Positions 15,157 to 23,020 of a DNA stretch of 38,277 nucleotides are shown here, in pieces (within the stretch, counting starts at the first letter, position 1; every line of letters begins with the position of its first letter). Both the position numbers and the translations under genes were made by a program. Source of the DNA: CAADGY01 sp900696665 (lineage in GTDB: Bacteria > Acidobacteriota > Terriglobia > Bryobacterales > Bryobacteraceae); the NCBI GenBank assembly GCA_035063885.1, contig JAPSFM010000040.1:1-38277 (forward strand). The letters run 5' to 3'. A model generated the notes under the pieces. That model had not been told where the DNA came from, did not search any database, and saw nothing but the letters and a program-made list of their open reading frames with translations.

Positions 15157-15243
15157 GCCCTCCTCTGAGCTTCCCAAGAAATCACCAACGAGCTTCGGCT
15201 TCGGCATGGCGTCAAATCGGCAAAAACCGCGGAGCGCGTGAAC

Positions 15244-16506
15244 CTAACTCCGTCTACGCGGCATAGCGACGAGTTTCGGCTTGGGCTTGTCACTGAAAGC
15301 GTCTTTGAGGATCTTGGTGAGGCGCGCCTGGCGCTCAGGCACCCATCTGGAATAATGTTCGCGCACTGTCTCTTCATCGTCGCCGAGGAGGTCGGCAACG
15401 TCGGCTACCGGGACGCCACGCTGAAGCAGGATACGCGCGAAAGTATGCCGGAATCGGTGGGGCGTAGGAAGCTCTTCGAAGCGTCCCGCCAGTTCAAACA
15501 CCTTGTTGAGCTTCTTCCGCCACATGTCCGTAACGGTTTCCAGACGGTCGGACTGGCCGACAACGAACGGACGCGCGCCGCAACGTTTAGCGCGGGCCTG
15601 GAGGCGGTCCCTCAGCCAATCGGGAATGTAGGCAAACACTTCGCCGCCGTTCTTCTTGGCTCTCAGAAAAACCTCGTTGCCATTGAGCCTTTTCATGTGA
15701 AACAGCCCTACATCCGAGATACGAAGGCCGGTATAGACCATCACCCAAATGAAGTCCTTCACGTCCTCGCCGGTCCATACGCCCTTTCCCATCCCGCTCG
15801 ACCATGCGATATTCGGCATTCGGTCGCACGCGTCAATGATCCGCTGCAATTCCTCGTCCGTGAATGGCGCTTTGTTGGCGACGCGGTTCGCCCCGATGGG
15901 CGGTTTCAGATCGCTTGAAACGGGGCCAATGGATTTGGGGTCTGTGGCGTCAACGGTTATCCATTTACGTTTCGCACAGAACCGGAAGAAACTCCGCAGC
16001 GTGCCCAATGCCTTGCCCTTCGCGCGTGGACCAAGCTTCCAGTTCGAATAGAAAACGTCAATGTCGGCGGAAGTGAACTGATCGAGCATCACGTACCCGC
16101 GCGCGTCTGCGAAAGCGGCTAACTGTTTCGTGAATGTCTTGTACTTCCGCAATGTCGCGTGAGCGATCTTCGTCCCTTCCCGATTGCTGAGAAAAACCTC
16201 GATCGCATCGGCAATGGTGACGCGTGCCGGAGTAGAGACCGGAGCCGGCTCGGGCGGCGGGGGCGCGACTTTGCCGTCCCAGGAGTCAGCCGTTTCCCAG
16301 GATGCGACAAGAGCTTTCGCATCATCCCAGTCCGATTTCCCGGTTTGCTTGCGGTTGAATTTGCCACCGAGTGTGCCGGAGGCGTGAATCAGGCAGGCGC
16401 ACTTCTTCCAGCCGCGACGGCCTTCTTCGAACTCGCCCGAACGGGATTCTTCGGGGTGACCGCCCTCGCACTCTTTGCGATGTCTACGGTAGAGTTTGAG
16501 AGCCAT
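15244..16506 (-). CDS. int: Tyrosine recombinase (integrase)
   Basis: This 420-residue integrase has the tyrosine-recombinase catalytic set: Arg262 (YTGLRISDV), His350-x-x-Arg353-His354 (PHRFRHTFA) and Tyr385 (EHYSRW). The N-terminal part has a Cys/His pattern (CEGGH at about 13-17, then KKCACLI about 18 residues later) that could bind zinc, then a SAM-like core-binding domain (about 98-185). It breaks and rejoins DNA at the tRNA-Ser attachment site. The start lies 81 bp from the tRNA 3' end, the usual arrangement for tRNA-targeting elements. It converges with the excisionase-like gene. Confidence 0.92.
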   Translation of the reverse strand: MALKLYRRHRKECEGGHPEESRSGEFEEGRRGWKKCACLIHASGTLGGKFNRKQTGKSDWDDAKALVASWETADSWDGKVAPPPPEPAPVSTPARVTIADAIEVFLSNREGTKIAHATLRKYKTFTKQLAAFADARGYVMLDQFTSADIDVFYSNWKLGPRAKGKALGTLRSFFRFCAKRKWITVDATDPKSIGPVSSDLKPPIGANRVANKAPFTDEELQRIIDACDRMPNIAWSSGMGKGVWTGEDVKDFIWVMVYTGLRISDVGLFHMKRLNGNEVFLRAKKNGGEVFAYIPDWLRDRLQARAKRCGARPFVVGQSDRLETVTDMWRKKLNKVFELAGRFEELPTPHRFRHTFARILLQRGVPVADVADLLGDDEETVREHYSRWVPERQARLTKILKDAFSDKPKPKLVAMPRRRS

Positions 16507-16570
16507 ACAGCCTCAACCATTCTAAAACAGCTTGCACGCTATTGCACGCTGAAATGAGTATTTGGCTGTA
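16506..16570. promoter_or_regulatory. Integrase leader with repeats (possible arm sites)
   Basis: TTGCACGCT occurs twice, at 16532-16540 and 16542-16550 (10 bp apart), and an inverted pair TACAGCC / GGCTGTA lies at 16506-16512 and 16564-16570, the first touching the integrase start. Repeats beside an integrase gene and tRNA are typical arm-type binding sites for integrase or Xis. They could also control integrase expression. Confidence 0.45.
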
Positions 16571-16587
16571 ACTTATTGATTTCAAAA

Positions 16588-16677
16588 TGGCGGTGAGGGT
16601 GGGATTCGAACCCACGGAACCCGTGAAGGTTCAACGGTTTTCGAGACCGCCCGATTCAACCACTCTCGCACCTCACC
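16588..16677 (-). tRNA. tRNA-Ser(CGA), likely attachment site
   Basis: The minus strand folds as a serine tRNA: acceptor GGTGAGG / CCTCACC, anticodon loop CTCGAAA with anticodon CGA (reads UCG codons), a long variable arm (typical of Ser/Leu/Tyr), T-arm with GGTTCGAATCC, and an encoded CCA end (16588-16590). The 3' end faces the integrase, so the element probably inserted here without disrupting the tRNA. The matching left attachment repeat is not in the window. Confidence 0.92.
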
Positions 16678-16735
16678 GTGATCTCTTGTATAGGATAACA
16701 GGATCTGCGTGGGAGCAGTTTCGTCTGCGGCATCG

Positions 16736-17140
16736 TCACCACTCGGAGTATGGCGTTCCTTCCAGGCTTATCCTGTCCGACCCGCTCTTTACATCAAATA
16801 TGCCTGGCTCGGTCTGGTCGATGCTGTTCATCGCATCCTCCATGATGATCTTCCATGTCGAATCCGAGCCGGTCATTGGGTCTACAGGCACCTGCCGCAG
16901 GTAGCCGTCGCTTACGAGATCCTGCAACGACTGCGGCGCCTTTTGTTTGTCGTAGGTGTACTCGTCGATCACCGTTCGAAGTGTGAAAAGATTGCTCTTC
17001 AGAACGCTTTCCTTCGCCCGGATGATCGACTTCTGATAGATCGGAATTGCGATCGAGACCAGGATGCCGACGATGGTCAGCACGATCATCAACTCGACGA
17101 TCGTAAATCCGCGCCTACCACTTCGAATAGGGTGTACCAT
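16736..17140 (-). CDS. Type II secretion-like pseudopilin (GspG type), second copy
   Basis: This 134-residue protein has a type III (prepilin) signal: short basic leader, cleavage site G|FTIVE (about residue 11) and a hydrophobic helix (LMIVLTIVGILVSIAIP). The body is a GspG-like pseudopilin (TYDKQKAPQSLQDLVSDGYL, then the calcium-loop-like VDPMTG) ending GTPYSEW. ATG 17140 is preferred to the upstream frame start at 17224 because it puts the cleavage site near the N-terminus. It overlaps the previous pseudopilin gene by 26 bp and is the last gene of the secretin operon. Confidence 0.82.
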   Translation of the reverse strand: MVHPIRSGRRGFTIVELMIVLTIVGILVSIAIPIYQKSIIRAKESVLKSNLFTLRTVIDEYTYDKQKAPQSLQDLVSDGYLRQVPVDPMTGSDSTWKIIMEDAMNSIDQTEPGIFDVKSGSDRISLEGTPYSEW

Positions 17141-17585
17141 CCGCCGCCTTGTCGAGACTCTTCGTATATACGTCGAAGACGTTCTGGCCTCCCCACGCAA
17201 TCGAATCCGGATCGTCCTGAACACTGCGTAGCCCCCAGTCGTAGGAGTTCGTCATAGGATCCTTGGGAATCCGGCGCAGGAACTTCACTTTCGTATCCAC
17301 CGCTCCCGTTTTGGACACGCCTTCCACCAGAACTTCCAGACTTTCGGGGTAGTTCTCAGATCCCATCTGGGTCGGCCCGATCTGTTGCAGGTCTGCGGCA
17401 TCCTTATACTTGTCGATCGCAGTGCGAATCTCGCGCAGCGCCATTCGCAGTTCGCGCTCCTGCTCGCGCTTCACTTTCATGCGGGCCATCGGCACCGCCA
17501 TGCTGGTCAGGGTGAGCAGAATGGTGAATGCCACAATCAATTCCACCAGGGTGAGCCCCCGTTGCCGCCATCGCCTCATACTCAT
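17115..17585 (-). CDS. Type II secretion-like pseudopilin (GspG type), first copy
   Basis: This 156-residue protein carries the prepilin cleavage site G|LTLVE (about residue 10) and the following hydrophobic helix (LIVAFTILLTLTSMAVP). The body contains LREIRTAIDKYKDAADL, ENYPESLEVLVEGV, and KDPMTNSYDWGLRS, like GspG. It ends GTPYSKW, nearly identical to the next protein's GTPYSEW, so the two look like paralogues. The start codon overlaps the secretin stop (ATGA). These minor pilins would assemble a short periplasmic pseudopilus under the secretin. Confidence 0.85.
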   Translation of the reverse strand: MSMRRWRQRGLTLVELIVAFTILLTLTSMAVPMARMKVKREQERELRMALREIRTAIDKYKDAADLQQIGPTQMGSENYPESLEVLVEGVSKTGAVDTKVKFLRRIPKDPMTNSYDWGLRSVQDDPDSIAWGGQNVFDVYTKSLDKAADGTPYSKW

Positions 17586-20083
17586 TCCTGCTTCACATTG
17601 ATTACAAGGATGGGATTGCCAGCCTGAATCGACAGCATCTGGGAATTCCGCAATCCTCCATCGACCACGGTCACTTGCGCCTGCCCCACGCCTATCGCCT
17701 GAAACGTCAGGTTCAGCAAAGTGCCGGAACCACTCACGCCCGCGGACCCAGGCAGCCGGTTCAGGTTGACCGTCAGCTCTCCCACATCGTTTTGGATGTT
17801 TCTCGTGAAAACTACGTTCTGACCGTCTCCGGATAGCAGCGTGCCGCGAGTCACTTCATTCAGACGAAGGCGTTTGGAATCAAACCGCAGCCGTATGGGA
17901 GCCGAGAACAGATCCGTGACGTTCTGAATCTGTACGCTGACCGGAATCTCGGCGCCAAGCCGCGCTTCCACTGCCGGTGGGTTGAAGCTCAAGGCCGTGG
18001 CCGCGGGAGCAGCGGGGGCAGCAGGTGTTTCCGGTTCCGGCGTCTCCACGGGAGGAGCTTCCGGCTTTACCTCAGGCACCACGCCCGGCGCAACCGCGGC
18101 AGGAGGCGCTTCGGGCTTTGGAGCCTCTACAGCAGCGGTGGGTTTCTCAGGTGTGGACGAGTAGGTCACTTTATAATTCATCTCCGTTCCCGAAGAGATA
18201 CCCCTCAAATTGTTTTCGCTGAGCTCCTGCGACCGCACGATGTGAGGGATGAGCGCAATCAGCAATTCGCCCTGATTCTTTTCCACGCTTTCGCTGCCGA
18301 ACAGCCACTTCAATCCCGGTAGACTGGCAATTCCCGGCAGACCCGAGACCGAATTGGTGTCCTGGTTCTGCATCAATCCGCCGAGCAGCGTCACCTGGCC
18401 TTCCTTCACCCGTATATCGTGCACTACGCGACGCTGGCCGATAACCGGTTGCGACAACCCCCCGACGTCAATGCGGTCGCGCACACTCGAAATTTCCATT
18501 TCGACGTGCAGTGAAACCTCATCGCTGCCATGCACCTTTGGTGTCATCACGAGTTTCACACCCACATCGGCAAACTGGAATTGAGTACTCACCAACGGAC
18601 TTACGCCGACCGTGCCAATGCCCGGCTGAAAGCTGCCCGTTGCATAGGGGTATTTGTCGCCGATGTGAAGTTCCGCTTTGGCATTGTCAATGGACCGCAC
18701 TTGGGGCGATTGGATCACCCGTGTTGAACGATCCGAAAGCATGGCCTGGAATAATGCACCAGGCAGAGTGATAGAAAAATCGTTGGTTGAAATTCTACCG
18801 ATCCGCGCGAGCGAAATTGCTTGCTCACGCGCAGTGTTACCGGTACCAGAGGAGCCGAAAATCCCTCCTAATCCACCCGTGTTGGTATTCGTATTCGTGT
18901 TCCCGTTGTTGCCGCTTCCTCCGTCATCGTTGCCGTTATCATCTCCGTTTCCGTCGCCGCCTCCGGAAAGCACCGGGTTGCGCGGCGTGAAACTTACCGG
19001 CGCACGCAGTCCTATCGCGCCGCCCGCCGATTGCAAAGCGGCAGCCAGGTCGCGGGTCTTCGTGCGATTGGCCTCCAACACGACAAGGTCCACCACCACC
19101 TCGGACTTCGGTTTATCCAGATCACGCAGCAACTTCTCCGCCAGCGCGATTCTATCGGCCTCGGCGCGGATAAGGATAGCGTTCTGCGCGTTATAAGTGA
19201 AGGCGCGGCGTAACTCCAGCACGCTTCGTACCGCCACGGCGATTTCCTGTAACTCCTGCACGGTGGTAACATTCTGCAGATAGAATACCTTCACCACCTG
19301 GTCTTCGTAGTCGCGCCGTTTAGTCGGGTTGTTCAGCGTAACGAAAATCGTATTGGCGGAAAGCGGCTTCCAGAAAGCGTTTGTCAACACTGCTAGGTGA
19401 TCGAGCGCCTGTTCGAGGGTCGTATTGCTCAAATCCAGGTTGAAGGGTCTGGTGTTCTGCTGGATGAAATCCGGGTCGAAAATCACGTTGATACCGGCCA
19501 ACTTCGCGACCGTTTCAAACAGAACCCGCGGCGGCTGGTTGTTCATCTTGAGAGATGTGATCTGGGGTGTGATCGGACGCAGTTCGGGGACGGATTGATA
19601 TTCGGAAATACGCTCTTCCAACTTCGCGTCCGCTACCTGGGACGGAGTCATGCCCTGTTCCTTAGGTGTCAATTCCCGGCCGGTCTCAGCACTGAGCTTT
19701 TTGTTACGTTCCATCATCTGGAACGTACGGCGCAACTCCTGCTCGGCGATCATGGAACTCGGGTCGATGGCATAGGCGTGTTGATACTCTTTGAGCGCTT
19801 CTTCCAGGTTTCCGGCATCGCGCAACTGCTTGCCCCGATCTACGTGGGCTTGTGCCGCCTGGAAACGCACACGCCTCAATGCCAGTTGGTAGGCCGTTTC
19901 GGATGGATCTTCGAGTACAGCCTTCTCATATAGGACCAGCGCTTCATCGTAGTTCTTTTTCTGTTCTGCCTGCTGACCCTCCTTCAGCAGTTTATCGCCC
20001 TTACGATTTCGGGCTTCCACTGTTGCGGGAGCGGCGAGGAGCAGGGCCAACAGCAGGCTCAAGAGGCGTCTGGATAAGTCCAT
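17582..20083 (-). CDS. Secretin with TPR and cohesin-like domains (GspD/PilQ family)
   Basis: This 833-residue protein has a signal peptide (1-24), TPR-like repeats (about 28-115), a secretin N-domain region (SLKMNNQPPRVLFETVAKLAGINVIFDP, then LDLSNTTLEQALDHLAVLTN), further N-domain repeats, a Gly/Asn/Asp-rich insert (about 373-405), the secretin channel region (VVDLVVLEANRTK, VRSIDNAKAELHIGDKYP, IDVGGLSQPVIGQRRVVHDIRVKEGQVTLLGGL), a Pro/Ala/Glu-rich linker, and a C-terminal cohesin-like domain (about 695-833). Secretins form the outer-membrane pore of type II secretion and type IV pili. TPR-secretin-cohesin combinations are typical of Acidobacteriota. It is the first gene of the operon with the two pseudopilins. 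Confidence 0.88.
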   Translation of the reverse strand: MDLSRRLLSLLLALLLAAPATVEARNRKGDKLLKEGQQAEQKKNYDEALVLYEKAVLEDPSETAYQLALRRVRFQAAQAHVDRGKQLRDAGNLEEALKEYQHAYAIDPSSMIAEQELRRTFQMMERNKKLSAETGRELTPKEQGMTPSQVADAKLEERISEYQSVPELRPITPQITSLKMNNQPPRVLFETVAKLAGINVIFDPDFIQQNTRPFNLDLSNTTLEQALDHLAVLTNAFWKPLSANTIFVTLNNPTKRRDYEDQVVKVFYLQNVTTVQELQEIAVAVRSVLELRRAFTYNAQNAILIRAEADRIALAEKLLRDLDKPKSEVVVDLVVLEANRTKTRDLAAALQSAGGAIGLRAPVSFTPRNPVLSGGGDGNGDDNGNDDGGSGNNGNTNTNTNTGGLGGIFGSSGTGNTAREQAISLARIGRISTNDFSITLPGALFQAMLSDRSTRVIQSPQVRSIDNAKAELHIGDKYPYATGSFQPGIGTVGVSPLVSTQFQFADVGVKLVMTPKVHGSDEVSLHVEMEISSVRDRIDVGGLSQPVIGQRRVVHDIRVKEGQVTLLGGLMQNQDTNSVSGLPGIASLPGLKWLFGSESVEKNQGELLIALIPHIVRSQELSENNLRGISSGTEMNYKVTYSSTPEKPTAAVEAPKPEAPPAAVAPGVVPEVKPEAPPVETPEPETPAAPAAPAATALSFNPPAVEARLGAEIPVSVQIQNVTDLFSAPIRLRFDSKRLRLNEVTRGTLLSGDGQNVVFTRNIQNDVGELTVNLNRLPGSAGVSGSGTLLNLTFQAIGVGQAQVTVVDGGLRNSQMLSIQAGNPILVINVKQE

Positions 20084-20105
20084 CTTATTGAGTCGTAGAG
20101 GTTTA

Positions 20106-20114
20106 TGCTAATAT
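20106..20114 (+). promoter_or_regulatory. Predicted extended -10 promoter of smpB
   Basis: TGCTAATAT is an extended -10 element (TG-n-TAATAT). TTGAGT (20088-20093) is 15 bp upstream of TAATAT, closer than ideal. Transcription would start near 20121, about 72 nt before the GTG start. Confidence 0.4.
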
Positions 20115-20192
20115 GGTGTGCGGCACCCATCGGGAAACACCACACAAACGATTGACGTATCTTGGTTTTCCGGCGTTGAGGGCATTTTTCGA

Positions 20193-20660
20193 GTGGCGAT
20201 ACAGTCAGGCTTCAAGATCCTTAGCGACAACCGGCAGGCAGGGCACAATTACCACCTGATGGACCGGTTTGAGGCGGGGCTCGTCCTGACGGGCACAGAA
20301 GTCAAATCCGCACGGACCGGCAAAATCCAGCTTAAAGACAGCTATGCGGAAGTCGTTTTGAACGAAGCCTGGCTGGTAAACGCCCATATCAGCCATTACA
20401 CTCACGGTAATCGCGAGAATCACGAACCGGTGCGGCGCCGGAAGTTACTACTTCACCGCCGCGAGATCGACAAGCTGGCAGCCAAGACTCGGGAAAAGGG
20501 TCTCTCGCTGATTCCCACGAAAGTTTACCTCAAAGAAGGCAGGGTTAAAGTGGAACTCGCCCTGGCCAAGGGCAAAAAACTGCACGACAAGCGGGAAGCG
20601 GAGCGCACACGGGAACAGCAGGCGGAAGCGCGCGCCGCGTTGGGCAGACGAACCGCCTGA
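20193..20660 (+). CDS. smpB: SmpB, tmRNA-binding trans-translation protein
   Basis: This 155-residue protein is SmpB, which delivers tmRNA to stalled ribosomes. Characteristic segments are LSDNRQAGHNYHLMDRFEAGLVLTGTEVKS, GKIQLKDSYAEV, HISHYTHGNRENHEPVRRRKLLLHRREID and the basic C-terminal tail (ALAKGKKLHDKREAERTREQ). The start GTG 20193 gives the standard length of about 155; the longer frame from 20118 would add residues unlike the family. The tmRNA gene was not seen in the window. pepA follows 11 bp later and is probably co-transcribed. Confidence 0.95.
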   Translation: MAIQSGFKILSDNRQAGHNYHLMDRFEAGLVLTGTEVKSARTGKIQLKDSYAEVVLNEAWLVNAHISHYTHGNRENHEPVRRRKLLLHRREIDKLAAKTREKGLSLIPTKVYLKEGRVKVELALAKGKKLHDKREAERTREQQAEARAALGRRTA

Positions 20661-20671
20661 TTATAAATAGA

Positions 20672-22162
20672 ATGCAAACTTCACTGATCGCAACACCCAT
20701 TCAGGACGTCGAAACCGGGGCGCTGATTCTTCTCTCCTTTGAAAAAGAGGACCGGGAAAAGGCGGAATTGTTCGCGTCCGTCAATTCCGCTACCGGCGGT
20801 TGGCTCGCGGAAATCTATGACACGGCCGAATTTACGGGAAAGTCCCTCACGTTCGCCCTGCTGCACAGGCCGCCGGGGATGAAGAGCCGCCGTGTGCTCG
20901 CGGTGGGTGCTGGCAAGCGCGACCGCTTCGATACCGCCGAATTGCGGAAGGCGGTTGCGGCGGGCGTCCGTCATCTGAAAGCGAAAAGTTGCAGGAGTAT
21001 CGCTGTGGTTCTGGACCCTCTTTGGGCGAATCCGGAATATGTGTCCGCAGCAGTGGAAGGCGCAATTACAGGCGATTTTGAGCCAAGCCGGTACAAGACC
21101 GCGAAAGAGGAGGAATGCTCGCTCGACAGCCTGACGCTTGTGGCTCCCTCCACATCGGCGGAATGGCAGGAGGCGCTCGACCGTGGCCGCATCCTTGCCG
21201 AGGCACAGAATTTTACTCGCGAACTGGTGAACGAACCTGCCAACCGGATGAACCCGATGGTGCTGGCGGACCGCGCGCGCCGGTTGGCCGAAGAACAGGG
21301 CCTGGAATTCGAACTGCTGGATCGGGATCGAATGGCTCAATTGGGAATGGGCGCGCTGCTCGGCGTCGCGCAAGGCAGCGACGAGCCTCCGGCGTTGATC
21401 ATCCTCCGATATCAGCCCCCCAAGCCGGCGTCCACGAACGTGCACCTGGGTCTGGTTGGCAAAGGCGTCACGTTCGACACGGGCGGCATCTCCATTAAGC
21501 CCTCCGACGGCATGGAAAAGATGAAGTACGATATGGCGGGCGGGGGCGCAGTTCTGGGCGCCATGCGAGCCATCGCTCAGCTCAAGCCTCCTGTGGCGGT
21601 GACGGCGCTTATCCCTGCCGTCGAAAACATGCCTGGCGGCCGCGCGCAGCGGCCCGGCGATATCGTCACCACCCTTTCCGGCAAGACGGTAGAGGTGTTG
21701 AATACGGATGCCGAAGGAAGGCTGATCCTCGCCGATGCGCTCACCTATGCCCGCCGTCTTGGCTGCACTCACCTGGTGGATGCCGCCACCCTCACCGGTG
21801 CCATTGTCGTTGCGCTGGGACATGTCAATGTGGGGGTCTTTTCAAATAATCAGGATTTGCTGGAGCGGCTGCTCAGCGCCGCCAAAGAGGAGGGCGAGAA
21901 GATGTGGGCCATGCCGCTTGATGACGATTACAAAGAGTACCTGAAGAGTGCCTTCGCGGATATCCCCAACATCGGAAACCGCTGGGGCGGAGCAATTACT
22001 GCCGCCATGTTCCTGAAGGAGTTTGTCGAAGACACACCCTGGGTTCACCTGGACATTGCCGGAACAGCTTGGCTGGATGACGCGAAGCCTTTTATGGCCA
22101 AGGGACCTTCGGGCGTTGCCGTCCGTACGTTTGTGAATCTGGCAATGAACTGGAAAGCCTAG
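20672..22162 (+). CDS. pepA: Leucyl aminopeptidase (M17)
   Basis: This 496-residue enzyme is a cytoplasmic, two-metal (Zn/Mn) M17 aminopeptidase that removes N-terminal residues from peptides. The C-terminal catalytic half has the metal-binding and signature motifs: GKGVTFDTGGISIKP, KYDMAGGGAVLGAM, and NTDAEGRLILADALTYA (the M17 signature), plus the bicarbonate-site-like Arg. The N-terminal half is the less conserved family domain. There is no clear ribosome site before the start; translation may depend on the smpB transcript. Confidence 0.95.
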   Translation: MQTSLIATPIQDVETGALILLSFEKEDREKAELFASVNSATGGWLAEIYDTAEFTGKSLTFALLHRPPGMKSRRVLAVGAGKRDRFDTAELRKAVAAGVRHLKAKSCRSIAVVLDPLWANPEYVSAAVEGAITGDFEPSRYKTAKEEECSLDSLTLVAPSTSAEWQEALDRGRILAEAQNFTRELVNEPANRMNPMVLADRARRLAEEQGLEFELLDRDRMAQLGMGALLGVAQGSDEPPALIILRYQPPKPASTNVHLGLVGKGVTFDTGGISIKPSDGMEKMKYDMAGGGAVLGAMRAIAQLKPPVAVTALIPAVENMPGGRAQRPGDIVTTLSGKTVEVLNTDAEGRLILADALTYARRLGCTHLVDAATLTGAIVVALGHVNVGVFSNNQDLLERLLSAAKEEGEKMWAMPLDDDYKEYLKSAFADIPNIGNRWGGAITAAMFLKEFVEDTPWVHLDIAGTAWLDDAKPFMAKGPSGVAVRTFVNLAMNWKA

Positions 22163-22210
22163 CGCGAGGAAGCTTCTCCCGCCGTCTACAATTGAATAAA
22201 AGGGGCGACT

Positions 22211-23002
22211 GTGGCGATTTATACATCGTTCGAGATGGTCGAGGACTGTAAAGCGGGCTTGCGGCGCGGCTGGGCGCATTTTGTTTCCGAGTTCGAACCT
22301 ATAATAGCCGCGCTGGCTGCGCATTACTGCGGGGAACATTATGCCTCGAAGCCTTCCATAGATCTTCTCCGCGACCTGCACACTGGCGAATTCTTTCAAT
22401 CGGTGCACCCCGCTACACAACGTGAATTTGCCATCGAGTTGCGGCAGTCGGTGCTTGCACTGTTGGAAGGGGCCTGCTCTAGTCCAGCACCGGACATTGA
22501 GCTATCGCTCGAAGATGTCACCACGGCGCTCGCACCGCTGACCCCTGTCGAAAAACAGATGGCGTGGTTCGAAACCATGAAATACGTGCCCGCCCATACT
22601 GCTCTGACGATGAACGCCGGGACGGACACCGTTGAGCGCTTGCGTGAGAAGGTTGAGGAACTGCTGCGCCAGAGCCTGGACCGCTGGAAACGCGGCCTGC
22701 TTCGGGAAAACGGCCCGCAACTGAGAGCCGAGGCAGTTGCCCGGAGCGGTCAGAACTGCGTAGCAATAAAACTGTTTCTGGATGTCCTCGACGGACGCGT
22801 TACCTGGTCGAATCGTCAGAACATCGACCGGCATCTTGCTTCATGCTGGCACTGCATCGACCGCTTTTGCCGTACCCGTGAGATTGATCGTTTTGTGAAA
22901 GATACACCGCCACTGACTGGGGAAAAAACCGAAACCCACCTAGAAAAGCTTGGTTTCCCCAAGGAGAAGGCACCTTTCTGGAAGCGCATCCTGGCGCGGT
23001 AA
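22211..23002 (+). CDS. Possible sigma-like protein with C-terminal zinc motif
   Basis: This 263-residue protein is not one I recognise. Its C-terminal part has HLASCWHC (His208, Cys212, Cys215), the HxxxCxxC pattern of zinc-binding anti-sigma (ZAS) domains. The middle is helical and holds LTPVEKQMAWFETMKYVP and EKVEELLRQSLDRWKRGL, faintly similar to sigma-factor region 4. GTG 22211 has AGGGGCG about 5 nt upstream. It could be a sigma-like protein fused to its own zinc sensor, or a different helical regulator with a zinc tail; the sigma idea is weak. It follows pepA by 48 bp on the same strand. Confidence 0.5.
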   Translation: MAIYTSFEMVEDCKAGLRRGWAHFVSEFEPIIAALAAHYCGEHYASKPSIDLLRDLHTGEFFQSVHPATQREFAIELRQSVLALLEGACSSPAPDIELSLEDVTTALAPLTPVEKQMAWFETMKYVPAHTALTMNAGTDTVERLREKVEELLRQSLDRWKRGLLRENGPQLRAEAVARSGQNCVAIKLFLDVLDGRVTWSNRQNIDRHLASCWHCIDRFCRTREIDRFVKDTPPLTGEKTETHLEKLGFPKEKAPFWKRILAR

Positions 23003-23020
23003 TACCCCGCGCCGGCGTCC

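Noticed and set aside
18840..18960. Short repeats in the secretin gene
   Set aside because: They encode the Gly/Asn/Asp-rich protein insert in frame, so they are coding repeats rather than a DNA element.
20681..21823. Long antisense frame (380 codons) inside pepA
   Set aside because: High-GC shadow of the conserved pepA coding sequence; no domain and no start signals.
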